Assembly: GCF_002042965.1 (NCBI RefSeq)
Contig: NZ_MZNT01000001.1
Span: forward strand, 62,001 to 126,000
Direction of reading: 5' to 3'
Length of the DNA: 64,000 nucleotides
Origin: Paenibacillus sp. 32352
GTDB taxonomy: Bacteria; Bacillota; Bacilli; Paenibacillales; NBRC-103111
Part shown: piece by piece, positions 43,152-51,435 of the stretch
Numbering within the stretch: the first letter of the stretch is position 1
How the letters are laid out: the number at the start of each line of letters is the position of its first letter
Notes under the pieces: model-generated
What the model was told of the DNA's origin: nothing
Databases searched by the model: none
What the model saw: only the letters and a program-made list of their open reading frames with translations
Made by a program: the position numbers and the translations under genes

Positions 43152-44696
43152 TCACGAGGAAGTAATAACAGGCATCGTAATTTCAACGACGGTTCCCTCA
43201 TTGACGACACTGTGAATTTCCATACGCCCGCCATGGTTCTCAATAATTTTATAGGTTACCATCAGACCGAGACCGGTTCCCTTTTCCTTGGTTGTGTAGA
43301 ACGGCTCTCCAAGCCGTGGAATCCGTTCCTCGGGGATACCGCAGCCCTGATCGGTGAAGCGGATCAGCAGATGGTTGTCGTCGCGGGAGCAGATTTCCAT
43401 CAGGACCTCGCCCCCGTCCGGCATCGATTCAATCGCATTATTCAAGATGTTAATGAACACCTGCTTGATCTGATTTTCGTCGCAATTGATGAGAGGCAGC
43501 GGCTCCTCGATGTTCATCATCAGCTTTACATTATGTATCATCGCTTGTGAGCTGATTAAAGCGACGGTGCTTTGCAGTATCTGACCGGCATCCCTCGGCT
43601 GTGAACGCAAGGACTGCGGCTTGGCAATCACCAGAAATTCGCTGACGATGAAATTGATCCGGTCCAGCTCGTCCATCATGATGTTAAAATACGATTCGAA
43701 GCCCGAGATTTTCGTTTGCATCAGCTGCACGAAGCCCTTGAGTGAAGTAAGCGGATTGCGGATTTCGTGAGCCACACCGGCGGCCAGCTGGCCAACAATC
43801 GATAGCTTTTCGGAACGGAGAAGCATTTCCTCGGCTCTTTTTCGTTCACTGATATCTTTACCGATCATATATACGCCATTCATCTGGCCGTTAACTACGA
43901 TGGGGACATTCAGCACACTCAGCTCGACGGTGCTTCCGTTTTTATGGAGGAACGTAATTTCATATTGATGATTTTGCCCGCGCAGCGTTCCGGCAAACTG
44001 CTCCTGCCAGCGTGTCATATGCTCCGGGATGATAAGATGGTGTATGGACTTGTTCAACAGCTCTTCTTCCGTATAGCCGGTCATTTGAAACAGAGCGGGG
44101 TTGGCGCTGGTACAATACCCGTAGCTGTCGAATGAGCATATAGGGTCGGGATTGTGCATAAACAGCGATTTGTACCGCTGCTCGCTTTGCTCAAGCTTTT
44201 TCTCCGCCTTTTTCTTTTCATAAATCGCCTGGATCATCGCATAGGAACGCGCGAATCGGCTGTCTTCTTCCTGGGCCAGTATAGATTCGAAGATATCGCT
44301 TTGAAATTCATCCGGATCACTGCTCTTGTCCAGCTTCTTAACTTCCCCGATCAGCGTTTGTACATTGGTAATATGATCCTTATGAATCCATGCGGCGGAT
44401 GCCGTTTTGTACTGGCTTCCTTGACCGGTGCTCAAATAAACGATGCCCTTCTTGACATCGTACCCGTCCACGTGGTTCATATTGACCACGTTCATCTGGT
44501 CGATCAACCGGAACCCTTCCTCGTACATCCATTCTTCAAAGGCTTCGAGAGAAGCCGTCCAATAAAATTTATCGTTGATCGTATGGATGACGTATTCCTT
44601 TTCCCTCAGGCATTCTATTTTGACGACGTCATCGGAATTGACGATCATAATGTCGGAGCCTTTTTTTCCGTCTCGGGTGACGGGAATTTTCTGCAT
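43152..44696 (-). CDS. Soluble histidine kinase with N-terminal LytTR-like domain and PAS
   Basis: The 514-residue protein has no membrane segment. Residues about 15-105 resemble a LytTR DNA-binding domain (DVVKIECLREKEYVIHTINDKFYW, SLEAFEEW, FRLIDQMNVVNMNHVDGYDV). A helical linker, a PAS domain (about 168-290, EQRYKSLFMHNPDPICSFD to GKDISERKRAEE), HisKA with His310 (GVAHEIRNPLTSLKGF) and an HATPase (INILNNAIESMP, FTDQGCGIP, GTGLGLMVTYKI) follow. The kinase half is KinA/KinE-like, so it may feed the Spo0 phosphorelay. LytTR normally occurs in response regulators, so this fusion is odd. AGGTGA precedes the ATG. No regulator is adjacent. Confidence 0.82.
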   Translation of the reverse strand: MQKIPVTRDGKKGSDIMIVNSDDVVKIECLREKEYVIHTINDKFYWTASLEAFEEWMYEEGFRLIDQMNVVNMNHVDGYDVKKGIVYLSTGQGSQYKTASAAWIHKDHITNVQTLIGEVKKLDKSSDPDEFQSDIFESILAQEEDSRFARSYAMIQAIYEKKKAEKKLEQSEQRYKSLFMHNPDPICSFDSYGYCTSANPALFQMTGYTEEELLNKSIHHLIIPEHMTRWQEQFAGTLRGQNHQYEITFLHKNGSTVELSVLNVPIVVNGQMNGVYMIGKDISERKRAEEMLLRSEKLSIVGQLAAGVAHEIRNPLTSLKGFVQLMQTKISGFESYFNIMMDELDRINFIVSEFLVIAKPQSLRSQPRDAGQILQSTVALISSQAMIHNVKLMMNIEEPLPLINCDENQIKQVFINILNNAIESMPDGGEVLMEICSRDDNHLLIRFTDQGCGIPEERIPRLGEPFYTTKEKGTGLGLMVTYKIIENHGGRMEIHSVVNEGTVVEITMPVITSS

Positions 44697-44752
44697 GTCT
44701 TTGGTTCACCTGCCTGCCTGCATCTTATCATTGATATGAATCACAGCTTATG

Positions 44753-46042
44753 TCAAACCGAGAGGCTTAGATAAAGTCCAAGTAATGTTAGGAACAGGGT
44801 TGGTATCGTAAGAAGGATCCCTGTCTTAAAGTAGTACCCCCAGCTCACGTTAACGCCTTTTCGGGATAAAATATGGAGCCATATTAACGTAGCCAAAGAA
44901 CCGATGGGCGTCATTTTGGGCCCCAAATCACAGCCTATGACGTTGGCGTAAATCAGCGCTTCCTTGATGGCTCCGCTGGCATGAGTCGTATCGATGGCCA
45001 GCGCGCCGATCATGACCGATGGTAGATTGTTCATGATCGAGGACAAGAAAGCCGAAAGAAAGCCCATTCCCATGGCGGCGGCAAACAAGCCGTGCGCGGC
45101 AAAGGAATCGACCCAATGGCCCAATAGGGAGGTGAGTCCCGCATTCTTTAGCCCATAGATAACCACATACATTCCAATAGAGAAAAGGACGATGGACCAT
45201 GGCGCTTCCTTCATCATGCGGCTTGCGCTCATCACCTTGAACCGATGGCTTGTCCAAATAAGCAATCCGGCTATGAAGCAGGCGATAAGGCTCACCGGAA
45301 TCCCCATAGCTTCACCGAATAAATAACCAAGAAAAAGCAGGCCTAACAAATACCAGGACAGCTTGAACATAGGCATGCTTTTAATGGCTTCCCGGGGCGG
45401 GTGTGCAAGGGAAGTATCGTAAACCGCCGGAATGTGTTTTCGGTAATAGAAATAAAGAACTGTGATGCTGGCTGATAAGGAAAAGAGATTGGGAAGCATC
45501 ATCGTCAAGGCATACTCAGAGAAGGATATATGGAAGAAATCTGCAGATACGATATTAACGAGATTGCTGATGATAAGCGGAATCGAGGTGGAATCGGCAA
45601 TAAAGCCGCTGGCCATGACAAAGGGCAGCACAGTAAGGCTGGGCAGCTTGAGGGCCCGCATTTGTGCCAGAACGATAGGCGTGAGAATTAAAGCGGCCCC
45701 ATCGTTAGCGAAAAAGCAGGATACCAGCGCTCCAAGCAAAATGGTGAATAAGAACAGCCGAATACCGTTACCTCGGGATAATCGTACCATGTGCAGAGCG
45801 GACCATTCGAAGAAGCCCAGCTCGTCCAGAACTAATGATATGACAATTAATGCAACGAATGTAAGGGTAGCATTCCATACGATGTGTGTGACTGCTGCAA
45901 CATCCGCCCATGAAACGACGCCAGCCAGCAAGGCAAGAACCGCTCCGCCGACGGCTGACCAGGCGATATTGAGCCCGCGCGGCTGCCAAATGATCAACGT
46001 GATAGTAAGAATAAATAAGAGAATGGCAACAACCGAACTCAT
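44753..46042 (-). CDS. arsB: ArsB-type arsenite efflux transporter
   Basis: A 429-residue membrane protein with about ten to twelve hydrophobic segments and ArsB motifs (WNATLTFVALIVISLVLDE, FFANDGAALILTPIV, NLVNIVSADFF, DLGPKMTPIGSLATLIWLHIL). It exports arsenite or antimonite. I chose the ATG at 46042; an upstream TTG would add eight residues. GGAGG is about 13 bases before the ATG. Neither arsR nor arsC is nearby, so it is an isolated arsB. Confidence 0.92.
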   Translation of the reverse strand: MSSVVAILLFILTITLIIWQPRGLNIAWSAVGGAVLALLAGVVSWADVAAVTHIVWNATLTFVALIVISLVLDELGFFEWSALHMVRLSRGNGIRLFLFTILLGALVSCFFANDGAALILTPIVLAQMRALKLPSLTVLPFVMASGFIADSTSIPLIISNLVNIVSADFFHISFSEYALTMMLPNLFSLSASITVLYFYYRKHIPAVYDTSLAHPPREAIKSMPMFKLSWYLLGLLFLGYLFGEAMGIPVSLIACFIAGLLIWTSHRFKVMSASRMMKEAPWSIVLFSIGMYVVIYGLKNAGLTSLLGHWVDSFAAHGLFAAAMGMGFLSAFLSSIMNNLPSVMIGALAIDTTHASGAIKEALIYANVIGCDLGPKMTPIGSLATLIWLHILSRKGVNVSWGYYFKTGILLTIPTLFLTLLGLYLSLSV

Positions 46043-46272
46043 AATTTCATTTAATCCTCCAGCCAAATAAACACAATGAATTCATTATAGCCTTTTAAGT
46101 TTTGAGAAGTAAATGCAATAATTAGCAAAAACGATTTTTAAATAAGAAGATTGACAGGATCGTACGTTTTTAGACGTTTTTATGAGGGGAGCTTAGAGCG
46201 TATTCAATCCACAGGGGCAACCTTTCCTGCCTATTTATCAGAGTTCCTCCATTGCCAGGTTTCTTAAACGGG

Positions 46273-46297
46273 CTCAGACCGCCATTGGCGGTCTGAG
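46273..46297. terminator. Perfect 11-bp hairpin after the small acidic gene
   Basis: CTCAGACCGCC (46273-46283) and GGCGGTCTGAG (46287-46297) pair exactly around ATT. On the minus strand a weak T stretch follows. It is probably the 3' end of the small acidic gene. Nothing else is seen in 46043-46309. Confidence 0.65.
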
Positions 46298-46309
46298 AGG
46301 GGACATGAA

Positions 46310-46480
46310 TCAAGACTCGTCGACATATTCGTCCTGATCGCTTCCCCAAATAAAGTCTTTGGTATAGTCGATGCCGGGGGCATCATCCTGTCCGGCGTTT
46401 AGACTCTCGTTGAGACTTTCGGAAGCGGGGGCCGTCTCTTCTGCCTCTTGAGTCGATTCGGGATTTAAATGGTTATCCAT
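46310..46480 (-). CDS. Small acidic hypothetical protein, 56 residues
   Basis: This short frame has a strong ribosome site (AAGGAGGAG) a few bases before the ATG at 46480. The peptide is highly acidic, with about 15 Asp and Glu, no Cys or Arg, and ends TKDFIWGSDQDEYVDES. No membrane segment or family is recognised. It lies 45 bases after the end of the YwaF-like gene on the same strand, so the two may be co-transcribed. Start signals and the hairpin at its end support a real gene. Confidence 0.6.
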   Translation of the reverse strand: MDNHLNPESTQEAEETAPASESLNESLNAGQDDAPGIDYTKDFIWGSDQDEYVDES

Positions 46481-46525
46481 CGTACTCCTCCTTTCACGAG
46501 GGTATTTTTACCAACGCCCAGGATA

Positions 46526-47287
46526 TTATTCACCAGCTGAATCGCACGCTTGGTTCCCGTAATTCGCTCGCTTCCGCTGGCGGGGCCAAAGGAAGAAAAC
46601 GGCATGCATCATAGCAAACATCCCAAGAGCAATCGCTTCCTCGGCCAGAAGATAATAGGGATGCGGCCCCAGCCAATCCAACAAGGATGCTGTCGGCGGC
46701 TTGTGCATAAGGAACATATAATTGGAATGAAGCAGCTCGTTTAAGGCCCATACAATAGCTGCCAGCCCGTTCAGAACTATCATGGTTCGGCCGACAGCTA
46801 TCCAATCGGGCCTATAGCCGCGAATCCAGGTCATGTATAGAGCCGCCATAATAATGGCGCTGTGCACGATGAAAAAATGAAAAAAACGAAAATGAGGAAA
46901 CGCATACCCTAGGCTAGGGGTAACAAGGGCCTGCAGGGCGCCTCCGATTCCGGCGAAAAACACGATCCCGTACAGCCGGCGGCTGCCGGTTAACAGGAGC
47001 ATGATGGATAGAAAAACCATAATGCTGCACAGCTCCAACGGAAGTGTACTTCGTACGTCCCACTGCTCTTGCTGCACGTACCAGAGGTTCAGCATCATTT
47101 CCGGAACGGCCAATGCCAGCAGGATTCCCCAGCGAATCATGGATTGCAGTGCAGGGACGGCTTGGATACCTTGCCTGCCCATATAAAGCAATAAACATGC
47201 AATGCCCAACAAAATGATGGCTGCCAGATGGGACGGGGAAAAAAGCAGGAATGGCTGGCTTGCGAATACATCCCAATATGGATTCAT
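46526..47287 (-). CDS. YwaF-like membrane protein (TIGR02206 family)
   Basis: A 253-residue integral membrane protein with seven hydrophobic segments, matching the TIGR02206/YwaF family by layout (LLFSPSHLAAIILLGI, LPLELCSIMVFLSIMLLLTG, HFFIVHSAIIMAALYMTWIRGYRP, LNELLHSNYMFLMHKP). The family is conserved in Bacillales, but its role is unknown. No transport or enzyme motif is evident. It is divergent from the methyltransferase gene and is followed on the same strand by the small acidic gene. Confidence 0.85.
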   Translation of the reverse strand: MNPYWDVFASQPFLLFSPSHLAAIILLGIACLLLYMGRQGIQAVPALQSMIRWGILLALAVPEMMLNLWYVQQEQWDVRSTLPLELCSIMVFLSIMLLLTGSRRLYGIVFFAGIGGALQALVTPSLGYAFPHFRFFHFFIVHSAIIMAALYMTWIRGYRPDWIAVGRTMIVLNGLAAIVWALNELLHSNYMFLMHKPPTASLLDWLGPHPYYLLAEEAIALGMFAMMHAVFFLWPRQRKRANYGNQACDSAGE

Positions 47288-47489
47288 TATGTCTGCCCCC
47301 TCATGTAAAAACTTGGATTGTAATGTAGTGTAACGCGCTTACAGGGAAGTGCATAAGTACTAACTTCGACTAGTACCATGAAGCATTAGTTATAGGTTTT
47401 ATCTATAAAGATGATTTGTTTTATATATTTCAAGTGATAAACAAAATACCGCATAATAGGGGAAGAGACAAAGAGAGGAGCGGATATTC

Positions 47490-48257
47490 ATGAACGGAAG
47501 CGGGCAGCAGTGGAATGCATCCTTTTACGACAGCAAGATCGGTTTTGTATCACATCTGGGCAGAGGGGTTATCGATTGGCTGGCGCCGGCACCCGGTGAA
47601 CGAATTCTGGATCTGGGCTGCGGAACCGGCGATTTGGCGCATGAAATTGCGAGTCTGGGGGCGGAATGCAAAGGAATCGACAGCTCTCGGGACATGATTG
47701 AGCAAGCCCGGAGCAAGTATCCGAAGCTTACCTTCGATACGGCCGACGGACACACGTTCCGGCTTCAGGAGAAGTTTGATGCGGTGTTCTCCAATGCGGC
47801 GCTGCATTGGATGAAGCGTCCGGAGCAGGTCATCGAATCGGTAGGCCTTGCATTACGGCAAGGAGGGAGATTCGTGGCTGAGTTCGGGGGCAGCGGGAAC
47901 GTGGGGCGGATCCGCCACGCCATTGCCGAAGTGCTGGGTACGCTGGGTATCGATGCGGAAGAGCGGAATCCATGGTACTTTCCCACCATTGGTGAGTACA
48001 GCTTCTTGCTGGAGCAGCAGGGGTTTGAGGTCCGCTCTACGGAGCTCTTTGACCGCCCGACCGAGCTGCCTGACCGGGAATTAGGGATGGAGCATTGGCT
48101 TCGTACGTTTGCCGGCATGTTTTTCTCCGGTTTGACAGAGGACGAGAAGCAGGAGGCTTACAGGCAATGCTGCACCCTCCTTCGTGCCGAGTTGTTTAAC
48201 GGTCAGTATTGGACGGCGGATTACCGCAGACTTCGGTTTGCGGCAGTGTTGAAATAA
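47490..48257 (+). CDS. SAM-dependent class I methyltransferase
   Basis: A 255-residue soluble enzyme with a Rossmann-type SAM fold. Motif I is ILDLGCGTGDLAHEIA (about 35-50), the acidic residue after strand 2 is in GIDSSRDMIEQARSKYP, and FDAVFSNAALHWMKRPEQVI is motif IV-like. It resembles trans-aconitate or ubiquinone-type methyltransferases in layout, but the substrate cannot be told. AGAGGAG lies before the ATG. It is monocistronic, followed by a terminator. Confidence 0.88.
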   Translation: MNGSGQQWNASFYDSKIGFVSHLGRGVIDWLAPAPGERILDLGCGTGDLAHEIASLGAECKGIDSSRDMIEQARSKYPKLTFDTADGHTFRLQEKFDAVFSNAALHWMKRPEQVIESVGLALRQGGRFVAEFGGSGNVGRIRHAIAEVLGTLGIDAEERNPWYFPTIGEYSFLLEQQGFEVRSTELFDRPTELPDRELGMEHWLRTFAGMFFSGLTEDEKQEAYRQCCTLLRAELFNGQYWTADYRRLRFAAVLK

Positions 48258-48270
48258 TAGGGAACGGAAG

Positions 48271-48317
48271 GCCGGGGAGCCGCCTGTAACAGGGCGAAGG
48301 CACCCTGGCTTTTTTTG
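48271..48317 (+). terminator. Terminator of the methyltransferase gene
   Basis: GCCGGGG (48271-48277) pairs with CCCTGGC (48303-48309), followed by seven T residues. Confidence 0.8.
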
Positions 48318-48496
48318 TGCTGCGGACTTGCAAAACCTTAAGCGGGATACCGGCTGGAAGCGCTTTAAATTTTGAAAGAAAATCGTATTCGCCGAGACAG
48401 AAATCTGATACAATCATCCTAGGAAAAATGGAAAGCGTTTAAGTGAGGCGCAACTTTTTTACGTTTTATACAGCAAGAAGGGAGCACGATGATTGA

Positions 48497-50434
48497 ATGT
48501 CCGCCATATTTCGTTCCAAATGGCTGCGTTATGCAATATCCGGACTCATTATTTTTATGATGTTTGCCTCTTATCATATCAGGGTGGAGGGGGAATCGAC
48601 GAATCCCCGTTTCGTGCTGATGCGGCTCGAAGATATCGGCCCCGGCGGGCAGTACGGATCGATAGAGCAGCTCGGCAAGCTGAGAGCGGTTATGGAGTAT
48701 TTACGGGACCAGCATGTGGCGTACCACCTGGCCGTCATTCCGCGCTGGCTGGATTATCCCGCCGACGGATCCCGTTATGACGTCTCGTTGGACCAGACGG
48801 ATAATCCCTACGTGGCCGCCTATCAGAAGCTGTTGAAGCAGGCCGTTCAAGACGGTGCCGTGCTCGGAATGCACGGTTATACGCATCAGGTCGGCAATGT
48901 GCGTCGCGATGACGGGCACCATGAATCCGGGATCGGCAACGAATTCGACGAGCCGGGAGAGAGCTCTACGATATCGGCTGCGTTCGCGGAGCCCAGATTG
49001 AAAGCTGGCCTGGCAATACTCAACAAAGCGGGGCTTACGCCGGAATTCTGGGAATCGCCTCATTATCGCTCTACTCCCGAGCAGGATGAGCTGTTCCGCT
49101 CCTATTTCGGTTTGAATTACCAGGCGGATGTCCAGGTGAACCGCAATTCTCCCGCTGCCCAATATATGAATGTGCGTAATGATAAATATGGTGCGGCGAG
49201 CATGGGAGCGGCTTACGTTCCAACGCCGTTTGATTACATTGCTTATAACAAGGATGAAAAGGTGATTCTCGACCGGCTGGGCAAGACAAACAATATCAAT
49301 TCGTTCTTCTACCATCCTTTTCTTGAATTCAAATATTTGACTCCGGTTACGGATGAGAATGGGCAGCCGGTGATGAGAGACGGTTTACCGGAATATAAAT
49401 ACCCGGATCAGGATAAAAGCGTGCTGCAAAAGCTGATCACCGGCATTCGTGCCAAACGCTACGTGTTTTACTCCATTCATGACTATGTGCCATTCACACC
49501 GGCGCAAAGTGTGAAATGGGCCGGAAACCAATCGGGAACCGGGCCCCAGGCTTCAGGAAAGCTTACCGAGCAGAAAAAACTCATGCTTGCCGACGTTACG
49601 GGGGACGGCCAGGCCGACCTCGTTGCATGGGATGTGAAGAACGGAGTGATCACCGTAGCTTCCGGCTCCTTCAAAGGGATGCGTAATGAGCCTCAAGGGC
49701 AGCCTGCCGAATGGGCTCGCGTCACTTATACGAACGGGGCGGCGGCAGCCGTAAGCAGCACTAATGCGGCCGAGAGCGCCTCCCTATGGGTTGTTCAACC
49801 GGGCGGCAAGCTCCAGCGTTACGTGTCCGACGGACGGCAGTTTGTTCTCAAGAACAGCTGGACAACGGAAGCCCGCAGCTGGGCGAATCTGCAAGTCATT
49901 CAGCAGAAGGACGGCGATGTAGTGCTTGCCGGGCTCTCCACGGACCGCAGGCAGGTTAACGGCCTATGCGTCAGCAAGGGCGAGGTGAAATCGTTAAAGC
50001 CTTACCCGCTGAAGAGCGAGTGGAAGAATGAGCTTCAGCAGCGGACGGAGATTAGCGGAGAAAAGGTATTGTTACTCTCTCGCCCAAGTACCATCGGAGG
50101 CTTGGAGCTTTCGGCGGATAAGACGGCAGGGGAATGGAAGCCTAACCGGGTTCAGCTGAATGTTCCCGATGAATTCGGAGAAATCCGAATCGGTGATTTT
50201 AACGGAGACGGCCAGGAGGATGTGCTGCGCTGGAACCCGGAGACCTCCCGGTTCACCGTTTATTTGCGTAAAGGGGAGAACGAATATCAGCTGCTGTCAA
50301 CCTTTGGTCCGTGGGGAAAGCCGGGAGCGAAGCTGATCATTCACGATTTTGACGGAAACGGGAAAAGCGATCTGGGGCTGCTGGACCGTCAGGATGGCTT
50401 TTTGGATACGGCCCTTTCCTTTGAAAGCCAATAA
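48497..50434 (+). CDS. DUF2334 protein with FG-GAP/VCBS repeats
   Basis: A 645-residue exported protein. A signal or anchor segment (about 9-26) precedes a DUF2334 domain (about 35-330), which resembles polysaccharide deacetylases (VLMRLEDIGPGGQYGS, LGMHGYTHQVGN, FWESPHYRST, FYHPFLE). The C-terminal half (about 360-640) carries beta-propeller-like calcium motifs: DVTGDGQADL, DFNGDGQEDV and DFDGNGKSDL. This joins a probable carbohydrate-active domain to a possible binding propeller. Catalysis by DUF2334 is not established. It stands between terminators, so is monocistronic. Confidence 0.85.
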   Translation: MSAIFRSKWLRYAISGLIIFMMFASYHIRVEGESTNPRFVLMRLEDIGPGGQYGSIEQLGKLRAVMEYLRDQHVAYHLAVIPRWLDYPADGSRYDVSLDQTDNPYVAAYQKLLKQAVQDGAVLGMHGYTHQVGNVRRDDGHHESGIGNEFDEPGESSTISAAFAEPRLKAGLAILNKAGLTPEFWESPHYRSTPEQDELFRSYFGLNYQADVQVNRNSPAAQYMNVRNDKYGAASMGAAYVPTPFDYIAYNKDEKVILDRLGKTNNINSFFYHPFLEFKYLTPVTDENGQPVMRDGLPEYKYPDQDKSVLQKLITGIRAKRYVFYSIHDYVPFTPAQSVKWAGNQSGTGPQASGKLTEQKKLMLADVTGDGQADLVAWDVKNGVITVASGSFKGMRNEPQGQPAEWARVTYTNGAAAAVSSTNAAESASLWVVQPGGKLQRYVSDGRQFVLKNSWTTEARSWANLQVIQQKDGDVVLAGLSTDRRQVNGLCVSKGEVKSLKPYPLKSEWKNELQQRTEISGEKVLLLSRPSTIGGLELSADKTAGEWKPNRVQLNVPDEFGEIRIGDFNGDGQEDVLRWNPETSRFTVYLRKGENEYQLLSTFGPWGKPGAKLIIHDFDGNGKSDLGLLDRQDGFLDTALSFESQ

Positions 50435-50442
50435 AATAGGAT

Positions 50443-50472
50443 AACCTGGCACACCGCCGGGTTTTCTTTTGG
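50443..50472 (+). terminator. Terminator of the DUF2334 gene
   Basis: AACCTGG (50443-50449) pairs with CCGGGTT (50457-50463) with one wobble, followed by a T-rich tail. Confidence 0.78.
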
Positions 50473-50480
50473 TTTTTTCA

Positions 50481-50509
50481 TTGACCAATCGAATAACATT
50501 CTTTATTCT
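50481..50509 (+). promoter_or_regulatory. SigA-type promoter of the orphan regulator
   Basis: TTGACC (50481-50486) and TATTCT (50504-50509) are separated by 17 bases. Confidence 0.6.
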
Positions 50510-50556
50510 TGAATCAATTAATGACGATCATTTGTTTGGTGGTGTGACAATTCGTG

Positions 50557-51249
50557 ATGGATCAAACGATTTTCATCGTAGAGGATGACCCCGAGGTTCG
50601 GGAGCTGATGAGCACGTATCTGGAAGCGCATCAATTCCGCGTTGCCTGGACGGATCGAGGCGACGAAGCGATAAGGCTTGTTCGGGAGCTGCGGCCCGAT
50701 CTTATTATTTTGGATATTGTGCTGCCGGGGAAAAACGGCTTTGAGGTCTGCAAGGAGGTTCGGGAAATCTCGCCGGCTCCGATTATTTTCGTCAGCTGCC
50801 AGACAGAGGAGCATTATAAAATCACCGGTTTGGGAATCGGCGGGGACGATTATATAACGAAGCCCTTCAGTCCGAATGAGTTGATCGCCAGGGTCAAAGC
50901 CAATTTAAGACGGCCCCATCTGCAGAGCGAGAAGACAGATGCATCCTCTAAGCTGAGATTCGGCGCCACGGAAATCGATACCGTCAGCAGGACGGTGAAG
51001 GTCCATGATGAAGAGATTCTGTTGTCCAAAAAAGAATATGAGCTGCTGAGCTATTTGGCGGGAAACCCCGGACGAACGATCACTCGCGAGGAGCTGTTCC
51101 GGGAAGTGTGGGGACAGGAAATCTTCAACGACACGAGAACGATCATCGTCCACATCAGCAATCTTCGCAAAAAAATTGAACGCGACCCCGCGAACCCTAG
51201 ACATATTATTAATGTTCATGGTGTCGGTTATAAATTTATCTATACGTAA
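50557..51249 (+). CDS. Orphan OmpR/PhoB-family response regulator
   Basis: A 230-residue regulator with a receiver domain (acidic EDD, phospho-acceptor Asp53 in IILDIVLPGKNG, switch Lys in ITKPFSPNE) and a winged-helix domain ending NVHGVGYKFIYT. Instead of the usual Thr-Ala before the switch, the sequence reads VSCQTEEHYK. A GTG lies one codon before the chosen ATG, and the ribosome site is weak. No kinase is adjacent. A terminator separates it from the carbohydrate island. Confidence 0.9.
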   Translation: MDQTIFIVEDDPEVRELMSTYLEAHQFRVAWTDRGDEAIRLVRELRPDLIILDIVLPGKNGFEVCKEVREISPAPIIFVSCQTEEHYKITGLGIGGDDYITKPFSPNELIARVKANLRRPHLQSEKTDASSKLRFGATEIDTVSRTVKVHDEEILLSKKEYELLSYLAGNPGRTITREELFREVWGQEIFNDTRTIIVHISNLRKKIERDPANPRHIINVHGVGYKFIYT

Positions 51250-51252
51250 CCT

Positions 51253-51291
51253 GCCTGGTGCGGATGAGGCCATCCGGCCAGGCTATTTTTT
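51253..51291 (+). terminator. Terminator of the orphan regulator
   Basis: GCCTGG (51253-51258) pairs with CCAGGC (51278-51283), with CGGAT/ATCCG inside, followed by TATTTTTT. Confidence 0.85.
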
Positions 51292-51361
51292 GCATTTTTT
51301 CGGGTCATCCGTATCGATCCTCTTCCTCCTTGGAGAGGCGTTGCTGCTTTCGAAAAAAGGA

Positions 51362-51420
51362 TTGATTATTTTGGCCTATATCCCTATGATGAACTTGTAG
51401 CTTTGTACAAAATTGTAGCT
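51362..51420 (+). promoter_or_regulatory. Promoter and TTGTA-repeat operator of the Gfo/Idh-cupin gene
   Basis: TTGATT (51362-51367) and TATGAT (51385-51390) are separated by 17 bases. At and just after the expected start, TTGTAGCT occurs at 51395-51402 and 51413-51420, with a TTTGTACAAA palindrome (51402-51411) between. Position downstream of the -10 suggests a repressor site. The regulator is unknown. Confidence 0.5.
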
Positions 51421-51435
51421 GTGGGAGGTTTTGAT

